A DNA stretch of 20,906 nucleotides from an uncultured Acetatifactor sp. (GTDB taxonomy: Bacteria > Bacillota > Clostridia > Lachnospirales > Lachnospiraceae), in contig CAJTKW010000008.1 of assembly GCA_910577035.1 (NCBI GenBank), positions 64,966 to 85,871 of the forward strand. The letters are read 5' to 3'. Made by a program: the position numbers and the translations under genes. Under the pieces are notes generated by a model that was given only the letters and a program-made list of their open reading frames with translations, had not been told where the DNA came from and did no database searches. Shown here piece after piece: positions 1 through 7,443 of this stretch (its first letter is position 1; each line of letters starts with the position of its first letter).

Positions 1-28
1 AGCATGAAGGTTGGCGCCAGCGTGGTAG

Positions 29-583
29 CGGCGCGCCGGGGCGGCCTTTCTTCCCGACGTTCCCAAGTATGCCACCCGCAACGCGGTCCTTTATTCTCAA
101 AACGGCGGCGGCAAGAGTCTGATTGAGAATTTTGCCGGTACATTCGGAGAAATCTTTGACGCCTCCGTTCACAAGATTACGAATGTGATCGAGCCGGGCA
201 GGATAACCATCGGCGGCATCGACTTTGTCATTAAGGAAACAGAAGAAGCTTTTGATGTGGAAATACCGGAAATCAACGCAGTGTATACTCATATGCTGGG
301 GCATGACTGCCACTCCATTGTTGCAGGCGCAGGCCATGCAGACGCAATGATTGCAGAGCTTGGCAGCTACATTGATAAGGGCTATGACCTGATCCTTACC
401 TCCCACTATACCCCTGAGGATTTGAAGGATGCCCGGACAAAGATTGATTATCTGGAGAATCTTAAGAAAATTGCCGCAGAGGTTCGGAATGCAGACGAAT
501 TTAAGACGGAGGTTGGCAGGCAGTATCCGCAGTACAGCGGCCAAAATTACCTTGATATGACGGCAGGCTTCTTTTTCGCATAA
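29..583 (+). pseudogene. MBL-fold metallo-hydrolase, C-terminal part with broken 5' end
   Basis: The open frame runs from base 29 and ends at TAA 581-583. The first possible internal start is the GTG at 185. Codons before 185 read as protein (FLPDVPKYATRNAVLY, then a NGGGKSL stretch), so the true gene begins further upstream. The same frame has stops at 5-7 (TGA) and 26-28 (TAG), so the window holds only a C-terminal part and the upstream part is out of frame or lost. Visible family features are a G-H-D segment in MLGHDCHSIVAG and a late His in LTSHYTPEDL, matching the C-terminal half of metallo-beta-lactamase-fold hydrolases. The N-terminal HxHxDH metal site is absent here. The substrate cannot be inferred. 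It may be a remnant, or the first bases may be an assembly edge error. Confidence 0.6.
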
Positions 584-592
584 CCGGGTGGC

Positions 593-650
593 GTGAAAAG
601 TACTTCTCAAGCTCACGCCGGAAGGCGTTTTGCCAAGAAGTACTTTTCAC
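593..650. repeat. 15-bp perfect inverted repeat with inner hairpin
   Basis: GTGAAAAGTACTTCT at 593-607 is the exact reverse complement of AGAAGTACTTTTCAC at 636-650. The 28-base loop holds a second small hairpin, ACGCC (615-619) with GGCGT (624-628). It lies between the MBL-fold fragment and the macrodomain gene. No T-run follows, so it is not a classic terminator. The loop core GCTCACGCCGG resembles the core of the palindromes near 7.45-7.65 kb read on the other strand (GCTCACGTCGG), which suggests one dispersed repeat family. Confidence 0.75.
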
Positions 651-733
651 AGGCCGGTTTGCCGGCTTTGGGATGTGTGATTCCGCGGAGCGGCATCATG
701 GAGGGCAGCTTAATTGGAGGGGGCAAGTTTGAG

Positions 734-1510
734 ATGACACAAGCAGAAAAGAGAATTTATTTAATCAAGGCACTTCTGGGGGAACAGCCCCAATATGCGG
801 ACATTCCCATTCCTGCCAATGAGGGGGAACAGAAAAAGCTTCTTCGTTCCCTGTTCAATATCCGTATGCCGAACCCTGTATCCGGGGAATTTCTACAAAT
901 ACAGGACCAGTATTTGCAGGAGGAAACCGCACAAAAGGGGATTACGGATATTACTGACCTGCAGCCTGTGCGGAATCGAATCTATCTCTGGCAGGGGGAT
1001 ATTACCACGCTTCGGTGTGACGCCATTGTCAATGCGGCGAACGGCGCCCTGTTAGGCTGCTTCATTCCCTGCCACGGGTGCATTGACAATGCCATCCATT
1101 CCGCCGCAGGGGTACAGCTGCGGCTGGAATGCGCCCGCATTATGGATGGGCAGAAAACAGAGGAGCCTGCGGGAAAGGCAAAAATCACAAAAGCTTACAA
1201 TCTTCCCTGCCGTTATGTGCTTCACACGGTGGGGCCGATTGTCCGTGGGAAGGTTACACGGCGGGATTGTGACCTGCTGGCGGACTGTTATCGTTCCTGT
1301 CTGGAGCTGGGGGCGGCACATCAGCTGAAAAGCATTGCCTTTTGCTGTATTTCCACGGGAGAGTTTCATTTTCCCAATGAAAAGGCTGCTGAAACAGCAA
1401 TCCGGACGATAGAGGACTGGCAAAAAAAGAATCCGCACAGCACGATGGAGGTGATTTTCAATGTGTTTAAGGACAGCGACTATGAAATCTATCAACGACT
1501 GCTGGGGTAA
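734..1510 (+). CDS. Zinc-type macrodomain, protein ADP-ribosyl hydrolase
   Basis: The product is 258 residues. The ATG at 734 is preferred because GGAGG lies at 716-720. The frame is open back to a GTG at 593, but that start would fall in the hairpin and add a non-conserved leader. The macrodomain spans about residues 88-258. It shows the ADP-ribose-binding stretch IVNAAN (98-103), the zinc signature with C109, H114 and C116 in GCFIPCHGCIDN, the HTVGP segment, and the phosphate loop ISTGEFHFP (206-214). This Cys-His-Cys signature marks the zinc-dependent macrodomains of Firmicutes, which remove ADP-ribose from protein side chains modified by a partner class M sirtuin. That partner starts 51 bases downstream, supporting the assignment and an operon. 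The protein is cytoplasmic. The in vivo target is not visible here. Confidence 0.9.
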   Translation: MTQAEKRIYLIKALLGEQPQYADIPIPANEGEQKKLLRSLFNIRMPNPVSGEFLQIQDQYLQEETAQKGITDITDLQPVRNRIYLWQGDITTLRCDAIVNAANGALLGCFIPCHGCIDNAIHSAAGVQLRLECARIMDGQKTEEPAGKAKITKAYNLPCRYVLHTVGPIVRGKVTRRDCDLLADCYRSCLELGAAHQLKSIAFCCISTGEFHFPNEKAAETAIRTIEDWQKKNPHSTMEVIFNVFKDSDYEIYQRLLG

Positions 1511-1561
1511 AGCGGAAATTTGTGCACCAGTAGCAGAATATGAAGAAAGGCGGTGCGCATA

Positions 1562-2473
1562 ATGTATGGCTGGAGTACTTCCAAAGCAGGGGACACGCCA
1601 AATGGCTTTGACAGGCTGCGTGAGGCCCTGGACAAAGCGGATGCCGTAGTGATCGGTGCTGGTGCAGGTCTTTCTGCTTCCGCGGGCTTTACTTATACAG
1701 GAGAACGTTTTGAAAGATACTTCCATGACTTTGCGGAAAAGTATTATTTCAGGGATATGTATTCCGGCGGGTTCCACCCATATGATACCCTGGAAGAACA
1801 TTGGGCATACTGGAGCCGGTATATTTATATCAACCGGTATATGGATGCCCCGAAGCCAGTCTACCACAAGCTGTACGGCCTGGTGAAAGACAAGGATTAT
1901 TTCGTGCTGACAACGAATGTAGACCATTGCTTCCAAAAGGCAGGATTTGATAAACACCGGCTTTTTTACACACAGGGAGATTATGGGCTGTTCCAGTGCA
2001 GCAGGCCGTGCCATCAGAATACTTACGACAATGAGGCTGTTATTCGGGAAATGGTTAAAGCGCAGGGCTATGGTATTGATGCTGACGGTGCGTTGATCCT
2101 GCCGGAAGGCGCATCACCAGAAATGGTAGTTCCGTCAGAGCTTGTTCCCCATTGCCCGAAGTGCGGGGAGCCCATGAGCATGAACCTCCGGACAGACCAT
2201 ACTTTTGCAGAGGATGGAGGGTGGCATCTGGCTTCGGAGCGGTACGCAGAATTCTTACGCAGACACCAGAATATGAAAGTGCTGTTTTTAGAGGCAGCAG
2301 TCGGATTCAATACACCGACAATTGTAAAATACAGCTTTTGGCGCATGACCCACGAATGGAAAGATGCCGTTTATGCCTGCCTGAACAAGGGAGAGGCATA
2401 TGTACCTGATGAAATAGAAAAGAAAACCATTTGTATCAACGGAGACATTGGAGAAATTTTGGACTGGCTTTAA
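1562..2473 (+). CDS. Class M sirtuin (SirTM), NAD-dependent protein ADP-ribosyltransferase
   Basis: The product is 303 residues. ATG 1562 follows AAAGG at 1546-1550 by 11 bases; the in-frame GTG at 1553 is too close to that site. The Rossmann NAD motif GAGAGLSASAGF is at 32-43. TTNVDH (117-122) matches the sirtuin TQNIDxLH box with the catalytic Asn kept. The position of the usual deacetylase His is Gln138 (FYTQGD), the replacement that characterises class M sirtuins, which transfer ADP-ribose rather than deacetylate. A zinc knuckle is formed by C146, C150, C198 and C201. The preceding gene encodes the matching macrodomain eraser. In streptococci and staphylococci the target is a lipoylated GcvH-like protein encoded alongside; no GcvH-like or lipoate-ligase gene is in this window, so the target here is open. 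Confidence 0.88.
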   Translation: MYGWSTSKAGDTPNGFDRLREALDKADAVVIGAGAGLSASAGFTYTGERFERYFHDFAEKYYFRDMYSGGFHPYDTLEEHWAYWSRYIYINRYMDAPKPVYHKLYGLVKDKDYFVLTTNVDHCFQKAGFDKHRLFYTQGDYGLFQCSRPCHQNTYDNEAVIREMVKAQGYGIDADGALILPEGASPEMVVPSELVPHCPKCGEPMSMNLRTDHTFAEDGGWHLASERYAEFLRRHQNMKVLFLEAAVGFNTPTIVKYSFWRMTHEWKDAVYACLNKGEAYVPDEIEKKTICINGDIGEILDWL

Positions 2474-2608
2474 TTCCAGGCTGATGTCCGGCGAAATATC
2501 CGCTTACTTGAAGCAAAACTGCATAGGAGCGTAAAATTGACTTTGCGGCAGGGGTGTCTGAACGGTTATGGATATGCTGACAATGGGAAAAATCAAAGTG
2601 ATTCATGA

Positions 2609-2637
2609 TTGCACTTTTTTGCCGCAAAGAGTATAAT
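2609..2637 (+). promoter_or_regulatory. Sigma-A-type promoter of the coiled-coil gene
   Basis: TTGCAC (2609-2614) and TATAAT (2632-2637) are separated by exactly 17 bases. Transcription would start near 2644, before the ATG at 2683. The spacer carries TGCCGCAAAG (2620-2629), the exact reverse complement of CTTTGCGGCA at 2541-2550. A protein bridging the two could act as operator-bound repressor or activator; this is inference. Confidence 0.75.
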
Positions 2638-2682
2638 AACAGTAACATATTAATCGGCAGAACAGGACGGAAAGGAGGAAGT

Positions 2683-3693
2683 ATGGGAATTGGCAGTGTA
2701 AAGGTGCCGGGCGCAGCCATGGACAGGCAGAGAGAACCAGTTCAACGGGAGAAAACGGTTCAGCAGGAGAAGGCGTCCCGGCAGGGGAAGACAACTCCGC
2801 AGAAGGCGGCCCAGCCTGTGGATGCCGTCAGCAGGAATATTCAGAATGAGATTTCCGAGGTGCAGCGGCAGAAACAGGGACTTTCTTCAAAACGGGAGAT
2901 GCCTGCTGACGAGCGGTCCGAGAAGAAGCAGGAGCTTCAGCATGAGCTGAGTACCCTTAATACCCGCTTAAGGCAGCGTCAGACGGAGGTTCAGAGAGAA
3001 CAGAACAGAGAAGGCCGCTCGGAGGAGCTGTCTGCGGAGGATACAAAGGGGCAAAAGAGCCGGATTCAGGCAGAGGAAGAGAAGAAGGCTGTGCCGGTTG
3101 CGGAAACCGCGGAAAAGAGAGGTACGGAGAAGAGCCCGGATGGGGAAACAGGGAAGGAAAGCATTCAGGCAGTAGACCCCAGGGGTGTGAAGGAAAACAT
3201 TCGGGCCACGAGTCAAAAGAGTGAGAAGGAAAGGGGACAGGGGGTAAGCCCCAGGGACGAGAAGGAAAACCGGCAGACGGTAAGCCCCAGGGAAGAGAAG
3301 GACAAGGAAGAGAAGCTCGGCGGTACTGACTTTACCCGGGACGAATTACATTCCGTCGCGGCAGGAAGCATTGCCAAAGAGCAGACAAGGCGGCGGAATG
3401 CGGTCATATCCAGAATGGAAGGCGGTATTGTGCTCCTCAGGGGAGAAATCAGGCAGGATGAGCTGCGGGGCGGCAGTGCAGACGGGAAACGTGCCGAGCT
3501 GAAGGCACGTCAGGAGAAGCTGCGAAATGCGGCATCCGGTATTCCGGCCATAAAGGGTCCCTCTGCAAAGAAGGATGAAATGATTCGTAAGCCAGGCGGA
3601 ATAAAGGCAGAAACCGAGCCCGGTGAGGTAAAGAGAAGTCTGGACGGGGTTGTGGTGATAACGCATAATGCTCCATGGAATCAAATCGGATAA
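2683..3693 (+). CDS. Charged coiled-coil protein, FlxA-like
   Basis: The product is 336 residues. ATG 2683 sits behind AAAGGAGGA (2671-2679); the frame is open to 2605, but that would overlap the gene's own promoter. There is no signal peptide or membrane segment. Residues about 50-108 form a Gln/Glu/Arg-rich helix of the type seen in FlxA-like proteins (pairs such as SEVQRQKQGLSS and LQHELSTLNTRLRQRQ). A middle region rich in Lys and Glu holds degenerate repeats of about 16 residues around VSPRxEKE, also visible in the DNA at 3169-3305. A second helical part follows (SIAKEQTRRRNAVISRMEGG ...). Function unknown. FlxA-like proteins are often co-regulated with motility genes in enterics, but nothing here shows motility. 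A terminator hairpin follows directly. Confidence 0.75.
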   Translation: MGIGSVKVPGAAMDRQREPVQREKTVQQEKASRQGKTTPQKAAQPVDAVSRNIQNEISEVQRQKQGLSSKREMPADERSEKKQELQHELSTLNTRLRQRQTEVQREQNREGRSEELSAEDTKGQKSRIQAEEEKKAVPVAETAEKRGTEKSPDGETGKESIQAVDPRGVKENIRATSQKSEKERGQGVSPRDEKENRQTVSPREEKDKEEKLGGTDFTRDELHSVAAGSIAKEQTRRRNAVISRMEGGIVLLRGEIRQDELRGGSADGKRAELKARQEKLRNAASGIPAIKGPSAKKDEMIRKPGGIKAETEPGEVKRSLDGVVVITHNAPWNQIG

Positions 3694-3699
3694 CAAAAG

Positions 3700-3751
3700 G
3701 CCTTCAAAGCAGGCAAGGTAAGTGATTTCTGCCTGTTTTGAGGGCATTTTT
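3700..3751 (+). terminator. Rho-independent terminator, or attenuator in front of the HD genes
   Basis: GCCTTCAAAGCAGGCA (3700-3715) pairs with TGCCTGTTTTGAGGGC (3730-3745). Fourteen of 16 positions are Watson-Crick and the other two are G-U. The sequence ATTTTT follows. It ends the coiled-coil gene, but its T-run stops only 18 bases before the GTG of the next gene and no promoter is visible in between. Confidence 0.75.
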
Positions 3752-3768
3752 GAGCAAAGGAGAAGGCA

Positions 3769-4359
3769 GTGGATATAAGGACATACCTTAATTTTCTGGA
3801 GGTGGCGGAGAAGCTGAAATGCAATACGCGCCATTCCTATACATCTTCGGGACGGCCGGAGAGCGTGGCGGAGCACAGCTGGCGGCTGGCGCTGATGGCA
3901 TATCTGGTCAAGGACGAATTTCCGGAGGTCAATATAGACAGGGTCATTCAGATGTGCCTGTTTCATGATATGGGTGAGGCCGTTACCGGAGACATCCCCT
4001 GTTTTGAAAAGACGGATGGGGACGAGGCGGTGGAGGAGGATGCAGTGGCCGGGCTGGTCAGACTGCTTCCGCAGCCCTACAGACAGGAGACGGCGCAGCT
4101 GTTTGCGGAGATGGGAGAGCTGCGGACGGCAGAGGCCAGGCTGTATAAAGCATTGGATAAGCTGGAAGCCCTGATACAGCATAACGAGGCGGATCTTTCC
4201 ACCTGGATTCCGCTGGAATATGACCTGCAGATGACGTATGGAACGAAGGAGTGCGACTTTGCAGAGTATTTGAAGAGGCTGCGGGATGTGGTGAGAGAGG
4301 ATTCCAGGGAAAAGATAGCGGCGTCAGGACAGCAGCCTTCGGCAGGCGGAAGAGGGTGA
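3769..4359 (+). CDS. HD-domain phosphohydrolase, YfbR/HDDC2-type 5'-nucleotidase
   Basis: The product is 196 residues with a GTG start preceded by AAAGGAGAAGG (3757-3767). It has the features of the YfbR/HDDC2 branch: R21 in NTRHSY followed by SSGRPESVAEHSW with H36; the HD pair H66-D67 in CLFHDMGEAVTGD, with E70 and D75; and a late Asp, D130, in KALDKLEAL. YfbR-type enzymes are metal-dependent 5'-deoxyribonucleotidases that act on dNMPs. The last 20 or so residues are low-complexity and not conserved-looking. The next HD-domain gene starts 15 bases after the stop, so the two are probably co-transcribed. The only visible transcription route is read-through of the hairpin at 3700-3751, or a promoter inside the upstream gene. 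Confidence 0.8.
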   Translation: MDIRTYLNFLEVAEKLKCNTRHSYTSSGRPESVAEHSWRLALMAYLVKDEFPEVNIDRVIQMCLFHDMGEAVTGDIPCFEKTDGDEAVEEDAVAGLVRLLPQPYRQETAQLFAEMGELRTAEARLYKALDKLEALIQHNEADLSTWIPLEYDLQMTYGTKECDFAEYLKRLRDVVREDSREKIAASGQQPSAGGRG

Positions 4360-4374
4360 AGGAGGAGGATCAGG

Positions 4375-5025
4375 ATGTGTGAAATAACAGTATGGATTGA
4401 GAAAACGGCAGCATTTCTGCAGGCATCCTTTGACAACGGCCCGTGGATGAAGGAGCATCCTTTGGAGAAAAGCTACCGGCTGGAGCATTCTTTCCGGGTG
4501 GCTAATGCAGCAAGGCTGATTGCAGAGGGGGAAGGGATGGATGTGGAAGGCCTGGTGATCGCAGGCCTGCTGCATGACGTTTCCTATAGTGAGGAATGGG
4601 GCAGCGGGGAGGAATGGGGGAATCACGGCAGGCGTTCCGCGCAGATTGCAAGGCCCTTTCTGGAGAGCCTGGGCATGGAGGCATCCCGTATTCAGGAAAT
4701 CTGCTACGGCATTGCCATACATGTGGACGGTAAGGCGGATTTTCCGGGGGAAGCTACGGCCTTTGCCCGGAGTGTAAGCGAGGCGGATGACGTGGACCGT
4801 TTTGATGTATATCGCATTTATGAAGGAATGCAGTTTAACAGGTTCAGTGAGAAATCCCTGGAGGAAAAGGAAATCTGGCTGGCGGAAAAGCTGAGATGGG
4901 TGGAAGCCCGCCTGGCCGAAGGGACGGCTACGGAGACAGCCAGGCGGATGCTGGCGGAGCGGCTGAACTATCAGAAGGATTTTTACAGCAGGCTGCAGGA
5001 ACAGCTTGGTAAGAGCCGGCTGTAG
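4375..5025 (+). CDS. HD-domain protein, predicted metal-dependent phosphohydrolase
   Basis: The product is 216 residues. The ATG follows GGAGGAGG at 4360-4367. It is a different HD subfamily from its neighbour, with metal-ligand candidates H38 (RLEHSFRVA), H67-D68 (LLHDVSY), H84 (NHGRRSA), H116 and the late D138/D139 (EADDVDRFD). The H...HD...H...H...D order is typical of small YedJ-like HD hydrolases acting on nucleotides or other phosphoesters. The substrate cannot be stated. It is the last gene of the HD pair. No clear terminator is seen between it and the lipoprotein gene 209 bases downstream. Confidence 0.75.
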   Translation: MCEITVWIEKTAAFLQASFDNGPWMKEHPLEKSYRLEHSFRVANAARLIAEGEGMDVEGLVIAGLLHDVSYSEEWGSGEEWGNHGRRSAQIARPFLESLGMEASRIQEICYGIAIHVDGKADFPGEATAFARSVSEADDVDRFDVYRIYEGMQFNRFSEKSLEEKEIWLAEKLRWVEARLAEGTATETARRMLAERLNYQKDFYSRLQEQLGKSRL

Positions 5026-5056
5026 CAGTTTGAAATGGAAGTATGCAAAAATTTGT

Positions 5057-5085
5057 TTTAATATGATTGGAGATAGCGATATAAT
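5057..5085 (+). promoter_or_regulatory. Possible promoter of the lipoprotein gene
   Basis: TATAAT at 5080-5085 is a perfect -10 box. The matching -35 position, 17 bases upstream, reads TTTAAT (5057-5062), a weak match. If used, it leaves a leader of about 140 bases before the ATG at 5235, with no riboswitch recognised in it. Confidence 0.35.
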
Positions 5086-5234
5086 AAAGCTGAGCATTTT
5101 ACTTTATTACGCCGGGAAGTACGCGCAGGGGGACGGTTCAGGCAATTTTCTTATATCTGTATCGAAAACCGTGAACAAATCCATGTAGGTATATGTATAG
5201 TTAGCGGAGAGGCTTTCTACAGGAGACCAGTAAT

Positions 5235-7436
5235 ATGAAAAAATATATCTTATTGATGTTATCGGGAGTGCTTCTGCTTTGTTTCCTCCTTACTGCCTGC
5301 GGAGGGAAGAGGGATACGTCGGATGAAAGCGTCTGGCGGGGGATGGCGCCGGAAGACGACCTGACGGCCCTGGCGGAAAGGACGGAGTACTATGACTTCA
5401 GGGTGGAAACGGAAGCTCCTTTTGACCTGGGGCTGTGGGAGCAGAACGACCAGGAGCGGGGAGTGGGGGACACCATAGCCGGGGGAGGGACGTTTTACCT
5501 CCCTTTAAGTACGCAGTTCTGGAAGGGGGAACCGGTACAGCTCTGGGCGGAAGCGTCTCCGGGGGGCGTGAATGTGCGGCTGTACAGGGCGGATGGGAGC
5601 GAGGAGCTTCTGCTGCAGGATGCGCCGGAGCAATATTGTATATACGAAAGAATTTCCGATAAGTATGAATGGTATATGGATAAGGAGGGCGATTTCTACT
5701 GCTATCGTACCAATTATGTTTTTTCAAAGGATACCGGCGATGCCAGCCTGCCCCAGATAACGATTGTACGCATTCTGGCCTCGGGCGGGGTTCTTTATGA
5801 AGCAGTAACGGAGCCGGGGATTTCCATAAGGGACTTTTGTCAGACGGAGGACGGTCGGGTCTACCTGCTGCTGCAGGAAGAGGAGGAAGAGCAGATCCGG
5901 CTGGCGGAGCTGGATCCGTCCACAGGGAGAATCCTTTCAGAGTCTGTGACAGAGCTCCCTTTTCAGCGGGATTTTCCGGCAGTTTTGGGAAGTAAGGGGG
6001 ATTCCCCGGCTGTGCTGGGCTATTGTAATGAGGACGATAACCTGAGAGTAGTTGCCGTGGACGAAACAGAGGGCGGGGCAGTTCCGGTTCTGTACTTTGC
6101 CGGAACCTCCTATGGAAGGCATATTGACATGACGCAGCAGGACTTTCGGATGCCGGAAACCGGCAGGGTAGAGATTCTGCAGTCCGATGCCGACGGAGCG
6201 GATTGTCTGCTGGAGCGGCTGCAGATGGAGAAGGTGGAACGGATTCCCATTGTAGTGCGGGCGGGCACTTTGGTTTTTGATGACTTCAGGAAAGCGATTG
6301 CCTTGTTTAATCAGAAAAACAGTTCTTACCATGTGATCCTGGAGGAATGTGTGAATCAGGAGAATCTGGAGGACTTTGCCCGGCTGACCAGCGTGCAGAT
6401 GAACGCCGGCAACGGGCCGGACCTTCTCTATGGCAGTGACCTGATGGCGGATTATGTCAGCGGGATGTTGGAGAAGGGGGCGTTGGAGGACCTGAAGCCT
6501 TATATGGAAGCTGACGGCATCCGGGAAGAGGACTATTTCCCTCTGGTTTTTTCCGCCTGGCGGCAAGGGGAGAAGATCTATGGGGCAGTTTACCGGACAT
6601 GGATCTGGCAGAGGACGATCCGGGAGGAAGTACTGGGAAGCCGGAATACGCCGGATATGGAGACCCTTGTGGATGCGCTGCTTGCCAGAGAAGGGGAATG
6701 CCTGTATGCAAGCGGGTATGGGGCGGATCAGGTGCTGCAGGAATGGCTGGAATGGACGGAAAGCCTTTGGGGGATGGTTGATTGGGGGCAGGGCAGCTGC
6801 AATTTCGATACGGAGCTGTTCCGAAAGATGTTGGAGGCCGCCGCACGCTACGGAGATGACGGGCGTAAGTCCCCGACGCTGGCGGTAGCAGGCGGGAACA
6901 GCTTTCAAAATGTGTTTACGTTTTCCCATTCGGCAGGGCTGGAAGCAAAGGGAGAGGTGATCTGCGGCCCTCTTTTCGATGATGGCTGCTATGCAGATGC
7001 CGATTCTTATGCTATCTTGGCGATTAATGCAAACTCTGTTCATAAGGATGGCGCCTGGGAGTTTATCCGTTTCCTGCTTGGGGATGAGATCCAGGGCGTG
7101 TCTTCCGATACGGTCTCCATGCTCATGGGGAGTGCACCCGTGAACAGGGAGTATTTCAGGGAATGGACAGAGTATACTATCACGAAGGGAACCCGGCGGG
7201 AAGCAGGGATGGGATACTTGAATGTACCGTATGAAGGGGTGGTGGTTTCGGAGGAATGGAAGGCCGAGTATATCAATGCCATCGAAGAGGCGCGTTACCA
7301 GCCTGTCCGGACTGCATTCGTTCTGGAAATAATCCTCAATGAGGCAGAGGAATATTTTAAGGGGTACAAGAGTGCGGAGGAGGTAATCGAGGTGATTAAC
7401 AATCGGGTGCAGCTTTACCTGGATGAAAATAAATAG
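5235..7436 (+). CDS. Orphan extracellular solute-binding lipoprotein with large N-terminal domain
   Basis: The product is 733 residues. ATG 5235 follows AGGAGA at 5221-5226. The N-terminus is a lipoprotein signal peptide with lipobox LTAC and acylated Cys22. From about residue 337 the protein matches family 1 sugar-type ABC solute-binding proteins: a VFDDFRKAIALFNQKN opening, the NAGNGPDLLYG hinge-region motif near 395-410, and a late helix DGAWEFIRFLLG. Residues about 40-330 form an extra domain rich in beta-strand-like stretches and acidic runs (one run of five Glu), perhaps a propeller-like sensor domain; I do not recognise it. Ordinary members are about 430-550 residues. No permease or ATPase gene is adjacent, so it may serve a sensor or a distant transporter. 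The next gene is an AraC-type regulator, which would fit carbohydrate sensing. Confidence 0.78.
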   Translation: MKKYILLMLSGVLLLCFLLTACGGKRDTSDESVWRGMAPEDDLTALAERTEYYDFRVETEAPFDLGLWEQNDQERGVGDTIAGGGTFYLPLSTQFWKGEPVQLWAEASPGGVNVRLYRADGSEELLLQDAPEQYCIYERISDKYEWYMDKEGDFYCYRTNYVFSKDTGDASLPQITIVRILASGGVLYEAVTEPGISIRDFCQTEDGRVYLLLQEEEEEQIRLAELDPSTGRILSESVTELPFQRDFPAVLGSKGDSPAVLGYCNEDDNLRVVAVDETEGGAVPVLYFAGTSYGRHIDMTQQDFRMPETGRVEILQSDADGADCLLERLQMEKVERIPIVVRAGTLVFDDFRKAIALFNQKNSSYHVILEECVNQENLEDFARLTSVQMNAGNGPDLLYGSDLMADYVSGMLEKGALEDLKPYMEADGIREEDYFPLVFSAWRQGEKIYGAVYRTWIWQRTIREEVLGSRNTPDMETLVDALLAREGECLYASGYGADQVLQEWLEWTESLWGMVDWGQGSCNFDTELFRKMLEAAARYGDDGRKSPTLAVAGGNSFQNVFTFSHSAGLEAKGEVICGPLFDDGCYADADSYAILAINANSVHKDGAWEFIRFLLGDEIQGVSSDTVSMLMGSAPVNREYFREWTEYTITKGTRREAGMGYLNVPYEGVVVSEEWKAEYINAIEEARYQPVRTAFVLEIILNEAEEYFKGYKSAEEVIEVINNRVQLYLDENK

Positions 7437-7443
7437 GAGGATT

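Noticed and set aside
593..733. N-terminal extension of the macrodomain protein from GTG 593
   Set aside because: The GTG lies at the edge of a strong hairpin with no ribosome binding site. ATG 734 has GGAGG upstream and begins the family-like sequence.
1052..2014. Long minus-strand frame (320 codons) under macro-SirTM
   Set aside because: It lies antisense to two well-recognised genes, shows no motif of its own and has no ribosome binding site.
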